Shown one piece after another: positions 1 through 64,000 of a stretch of 64,000 nt of DNA. This DNA is from Latrodectus hesperus (taxonomy: Eukaryota; Arthropoda; Arachnida; Araneae; Theridiidae): contig CM075854.1 in NCBI GenBank assembly GCA_037975125.1, positions 62,946,071 to 63,010,070 on the forward strand, written 5' to 3'. Each line of letters starts with the position of its first letter. Within the stretch, counting starts at the first letter, position 1. A model generated the notes under the pieces. It was not told the origin of the DNA. It searched no databases and worked only from the letters and a program-made list of their open reading frames with translations. The position numbers were made by a program, and so were the translations under genes.

Positions 1-3000
1 AGTTTTGTAAACTGCATTTTAATTGTGATTTCATTCATGCAAACGGAGATCTTACTCCTAATTAAGTTGGATTAACGAAATTCAAATTCCCGATACGAAT
101 AATCCACAATAGTTATTTTGATTACTTTGTTATCATATTTTAAACCTAATGATCACACGAAATACTATGAGCAGTTCATTGTTAGGCGAAGTTTTAATCC
201 GTTTCTCAAATTTTGTTTCTCAAATCCCTTGCCAATTTGCATTTGGTCTCAAATTAGAGAATAATGATGTTCTTCATCTTACTGAAATTATCCTTCGTTG
301 TACATCTCTTTCAAATCACAGTCACTTTTAAAATGTCTATTTTTTAATAAAATCACTTTAATCAAAAATTTCAATTAAAAAAATTGTTCCTTGAATTAAG
401 TTTTGATAGAATATAGAAATGTTTTTAGAAATAGAAAAAATTAAAAATTCTCTAAGCGCATTAAGCAGTTTCATATATTTTGTGTACTTGAATTTATCTT
501 ATTAACAATACTTATTTTAAGAAAAATAGTTATAAATCACTTTTTAATTTCAGTATCATCAAGTTTTAAATAAAATTTTAGTTTATCCTTAACATATCCC
601 CAAGTTTGTGGAGATGACGGATTTAGCTCTCTGGCCTTTAATTCAACAATAGAAGAGTTTGATTCCCAATCCATGATGTTTGATAAAATAAGCCCGAATC
701 GTGTCAAATCAGCCCTAGTGTGCTTAAAGTGAATGTAAAGTTGCAAAAACAAACCAACTGTAACATATTAAGAAGTCATATCTAGTCTATAGATATTACT
801 ACTAATAGTGCATATTTTGTAGCAGCTGTGTTAAAAGGAAGGAATTAATTCGCAATAGACGCTTAAAATATTCTTATAAAATCGAAACAAGAGTTCTTTT
901 TCTGATTAATTGGCGTAAAATGAAATGTTTATTTTTCCGTAATAGAAATAACAAATGCCTTATTATAGTAAATAATGTAAATTCCAAAGGCAAAATTTTA
1001 GGTTTCTGAAATGTCCATCATAAACAACAATGATACATTATTATAATATAAATCAATAATTGAATACATTTTATTTAAAGTCAAAATTTCTTCAGTTGTC
1101 ATATAAAATGTGTATGTTTTTAAATAAATAAAAATGAAAAATAGTTATAAATAATTTTAACTGAATTTCAAAATTAATTGAGCAGGCATGAGTTAAAAAA
1201 TATTAATTTTTTTATGGTTAGGAGAAATATAAAATTGAATAAAATTAAGAAATAAAAATTTTATTATTAATACGAACATTTAAATTCTTAGAGACATAAG
1301 TTTTTGATAAAATTTTAGATCTCTTATACGAGAAATAAAGATGAATTCGAAATTATTTATATATTTTAAGTTTGGAAAATGCATTAACTTTATTCTAGAA
1401 CTCAGCACTATTATTAAATAGTGTCAGTCTTAATTCAGAGCCCCAAAGTTTTCATACTCATATATCGATACATGTCTTATTAGATAGTTTTTCTTAGAAT
1501 TTTTATTTTGATAAATCATTACTATAAATATTTAAAATGATATTGATTTTATAAGTTACTCTTTTCATCATAATCATCATAAATTACTTGAACCTCAAGT
1601 AACCACAACGTAATCGAGTTAAATTCACATAACATCTTAAATACCATTCCGATCCTACATTCTATTCTTATCCTAAAATAATATCAAACTTCCGAATGTA
1701 ACAAAGAATTTTAATCTGACAGCATAGGAAGTAGAAATATCTAGTATAAAGAAAACTTAAAAGAATCATAAATACATTTCTTTTAATCCATAGTACAAAT
1801 TACAGAACTAAAAAGCTAAAAATAAAAAAAAGAAATTTTTTAAAAAAGCAACAATATTTTTAAATCTCCTCTATTATCTTTAAGGATTTTCGAAAGCAAA
1901 GTTCGAACAACAGAATCTGGGATAGATAAAATAGAAAGGAAATCAAACACACATAAAGATATATACCTGCAAAAAAGCAACTAAATAATATGTTAAGCAA
2001 CAAACTATTGTTAACGTGATTACATTTTCTCCTAACTATCGAAAAAATCCATATTTTGTGAAACTTAAAAATTGCTTTTAAGAACGATATTTCAACAATT
2101 TCAAAACAGCAACATTTTATGTCTTGTATCAAAATTTGAATTCCAGATTCAAAATTTTTGTATAAAAGATTTTCTAGAAAGGTAAGGGCATACTTTTATC
2201 CCGTGAAGGTATGATACAGATCATGTTCATTATACTTCCATTGGAAAAAAGTATGTTTGTACGGAATATATGGAAAGCCAATGAAATCACCAAGTTAATT
2301 TACTATTCTGGGTAAATTTACCAATATCCTATGGTGCTCGGATTGGCTGGAAATTGAATTGAAAATAATAAGGCGAATGTTATAAATAAAAAATTCAATT
2401 TTCGAAATTTCTTTAAAGCATGTCCAATTAAACTTTTTAAGCTTTTATTTTGTAAATAAGCTTGAAATGTAAATATGAGTTAAAACAAATATTGTTGGTT
2501 TATTTTTATTTTAGTAATTTGCAATCATATTAAATTTTCTAAGTACAAGAAGAAATTATATTTTCTAATTTTCTTCATTTAAAGTGTGAACTATTTTTGT
2601 GTTAGTAAAAGAATTAGTTCAATAAAACAATCCACTTGTGTCATTATGTCCACCTATTTCGTTATATTAAATCATGCTGTACTATCAAATAGAAGGCAAG
2701 CTGCAATAAATTTTTATATTGTCTTAGAAACTGTGTGTTTATTCGCCAGATTTTGCTTGAACTGGGCAGGGAAATAATAAATTCGAAAAAAATAAACGCT
2801 AGATGAAACATAAAAGCAACAAGTTTAATCGAATTCTCATCGCTATTGAACTATATTTTTTACATCAAAATTCAATTGCTTTTCTTTTCATTCGTTAAAA
2901 AAGGAAAAAATTTTTATAAAGCATGATGTAGGAAAAAGTTCCCGTGCATACTGCTTAAATTTTTCCATAATAGTTCAAAAGATCATCGTAAGTTTAAAGA

Positions 3001-4190
3001 CATAAAACGACATTAATCCCAGATTAGTAAGTGTTAAGTAGGTTTAAAAGTAACATTTAATGGGTTTAAATTTTCCACATGAATGATCCGTTAAACTGTT
3101 TTAGAACTACGCAGTTTTTATTTCAAAATTCTTAAAAAATTTTATTTTTTATACACACCACAAATTTAAATTTTGCTCGGTAAAAAAAATTAACAACATA
3201 AACGTTATAAGATTCTATTATCTATTTAAATTTTCCCTGTGTCGTCACGTGAGATGTATAATCTAATTCAAATAAGCATTTTTATCACGCTTAACAGGAA
3301 AAAATAGCGATAAAAGTTTCCTGTGTTCTTGATGTCATTTTCACATTAGCATTTAGGATTAGAAGTTACCAGGACGAGATTATAGAAATTGCTTGTTTGG
3401 AAAATCGTAATAGGGTCTCCTATCTTCAAGGACAAATGAATATTATTTTATTCTTGTGTGACCTTGACTTACTTGAATTTTTATCTTTTAGTGGAAATCT
3501 CCAAAAATAGGGTTCGTTAATTTATATACTACAAGCTTTCTGATTTAGATAGGTGCCCATTTTTTGTAATATATCTACATTAGATGCATAGACAACGAGA
3601 GAAACGTAATAACTTGTATATGCCTATTATGAATATTTTTTAAATTGTGGCATTTATTTTAACAATTTTCCGTGTGTGTGTGTTTGTATGTACATATATA
3701 TGTATAGACACTATAGTATCTCGATTATAATCTAGATACATATGATAATTATTTGTCACATTTTATTTCATTTGCTTAAAAATTAAGGGTACCTACAACA
3801 CAGCACATAGAATATAACGTCCAGATGTCTTTTAGCCTCCTGTTGATAGTAAGTGCACCTGCACTTTAACTTCATGACAGTAATGCCTGAAATCGTATTA
3901 AGTTAAAGTAATATTACTTTAACTGATATAAGTTGGTAATCATTTATAATATTAATTAATTATGGTGGTAAACCCGTGTCATAAGCTAATACAAATAGCG
4001 AGGTGAAATTACTTTATAAGCAACTACTGAAGGTAATAGCATCACACGACGATGGATAATTTAAGTTCTAATTTATCATTCTTTTCGCAGAAAGAACTTT
4101 TTATTAAGGTCTCATTCTATGAAGTATCTTCCAGTTAAATTAAAATGTTAATTTATCTATAGTTGAACATAAAAAAAACTTATTTTTATC
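1..4190. other. Upstream AT-rich DNA, no gene recognised
   Basis: Only short chance ORFs without recognisable domains occur here. A CACGTG E-box core sits at about 3247. A stretch with an ATTGGC (inverted CCAAT) core at about 2340 could belong to regulatory DNA of the SEC14-like gene, but such short motifs are expected by chance. No transposon termini were seen. Confidence 0.4.
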
Positions 4191-4222
4191 TCTAGATTCC
4201 TTGAATCTCTCAACTTTTCGTG
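4191..4222 (+). promoter_or_regulatory. Possible 3' splice site and 5' UTR start just upstream of exon 1
   Basis: The run TTATTTTTATCTCTAG ends at 4195, 27 nt before the start codon. It looks like a 3' splice acceptor, so the start codon may lie in a second exon, with a non-coding first exon and the true promoter further upstream, inside or left of the window. No TATA/initiator pair near the ATG stands out from the AT-rich background. This is inference from the motif only. Confidence 0.4.
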
Positions 4223-63531
<59,309 letters not shown>

Positions 63532-64000
63532 GTAAGTCAAAGTACATTTTTATGTGAATAGTTTAAGAAAATTTTTATATGAATAGTTTAAGAACATTTT
63601 TCTCATACATGTATCTTAGTAGTATAATATACATTTTGCTTCATTGCTTCACCAAAAAGGCGACATGCTCAACAGGTGAAATCAGTGGCGTAGTGAGCAA
63701 AATCGGCGCCCGGGTACGATACCTTTTTTGGCGCCCCGTTGAAAAAATAGTAATACTATATAAATATGAGAATAAAATGTATTAAGTAACAAGAGATATA
63801 TAATAATATAACGATATATAATACATTATAATAAATAGAGTATAATTGTAATAAAGAATACAATATAAATATTGTACCTACTATAAAATAATCGAAAATA
63901 TATTAAATTCTCAAACAAAGCTTTAAATTTAAACAAAATTCAATTCTAATTTACAAAAAACACTTATATTGGATTCGGAAAAGTGTCATTAGAATAATCA
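63532..64000 (+). other. Start of intron 6 of the SEC14-like gene
   Basis: Begins GTAAGT at 63532. It contains the possible transposon terminus at 63685 and then very AT-rich sequence to the edge. No acceptor is reached. Confidence 0.75.
63685..63745. mobile_element. Possible DNA transposon terminus or small derivative
   Basis: CAGTGGCGTAGTGAGCAAAA followed by GGCGCCCGGG and GGCGCCCCG is an abrupt GC-rich block in AT-rich DNA. CAGTGGCGTAG-type starts followed by a G/C-rich 'GGCGCC' stretch are common at ends of animal DNA-transposon derivatives (hAT-like and others). The other end was not found. Confidence 0.38.

Noticed and set aside
3240..3260. CACGTG E-box as a promoter element of the SEC14-like gene
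   Set aside because: A single 6-mer about 1 kb from the start codon with no supporting elements; expected by chance.

Overview
The window is animal nuclear DNA, very AT-rich and almost entirely intronic. It carries one host protein-coding gene, with GT-AG spliced short exons separated by introns of up to about 38 kb. The introns hold Tc1/mariner relics, tRNA-derived SINEs and long (TA)n microsatellites. This gene style and repeat mix suggest an arthropod, most likely a spider. That placement is an inference from style and transposon families, since no species-specific marker was seen.

The host gene is on the + strand and encodes a SEC14-like (CRAL-TRIO) phospholipid/lipophilic-ligand transfer protein, closest by eye to the animal SEC14L2/3/4 group. 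Six consecutive coding exons (4223-4276, 4375-4444, 6977-7020, 23363-23425, 61292-61385, 63437-63531) join in frame to give the first 140 residues. The lipid-binding core and C-terminus lie beyond the right edge. Introns 3 and 4 are about 16.3 kb and 37.9 kb, while the exons are 44-95 nt.

Layout: 1-4.2 kb is upstream AT-rich DNA. 4.2-7.0 kb holds exons 1-3. 7.0-23.4 kb is intron 3, with a duplicated ~200 bp segment, a possible pogo/Tigger-type terminus, a decayed minus-strand Tc1-like gene (10.2-10.9 kb), a nearly complete but dead Tc1-like element (16.84-18.28 kb), a SINE at 20.3 kb and mariner/Tc1 debris at 21.4 kb. 23.4-61.3 kb is intron 4. It holds a fresh SINE (24.1 kb), three dead copies of one Tcb2-like Tc1 family (27.7-29.2 kb on +, 30.8-32.3 kb on -, 59.6-61.2 kb on -), a decayed DD34D mariner (38.4-39.5 kb), a second SINE family (42 kb), an unexplained GC-richer island (43.4-43.9 kb), a minus-strand transposase remnant (46.8-47.3 kb) and three minisatellites. 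61.3-63.5 kb holds exons 5-6 with another fresh SINE between them.

Nothing suggests an operon, a CRISPR array, rRNA, a functional tRNA gene or a second host gene. No transposase here looks intact. The most interesting structures are the inverted Tcb2-like pair inside one intron (a potential long intronic dsRNA), the TA microsatellites that abut or replace transposon ends, SINE families that share one short junction motif but differ in body, and the GC-richer island at 43.4-43.9 kb. I did not find a convincing new biological system.
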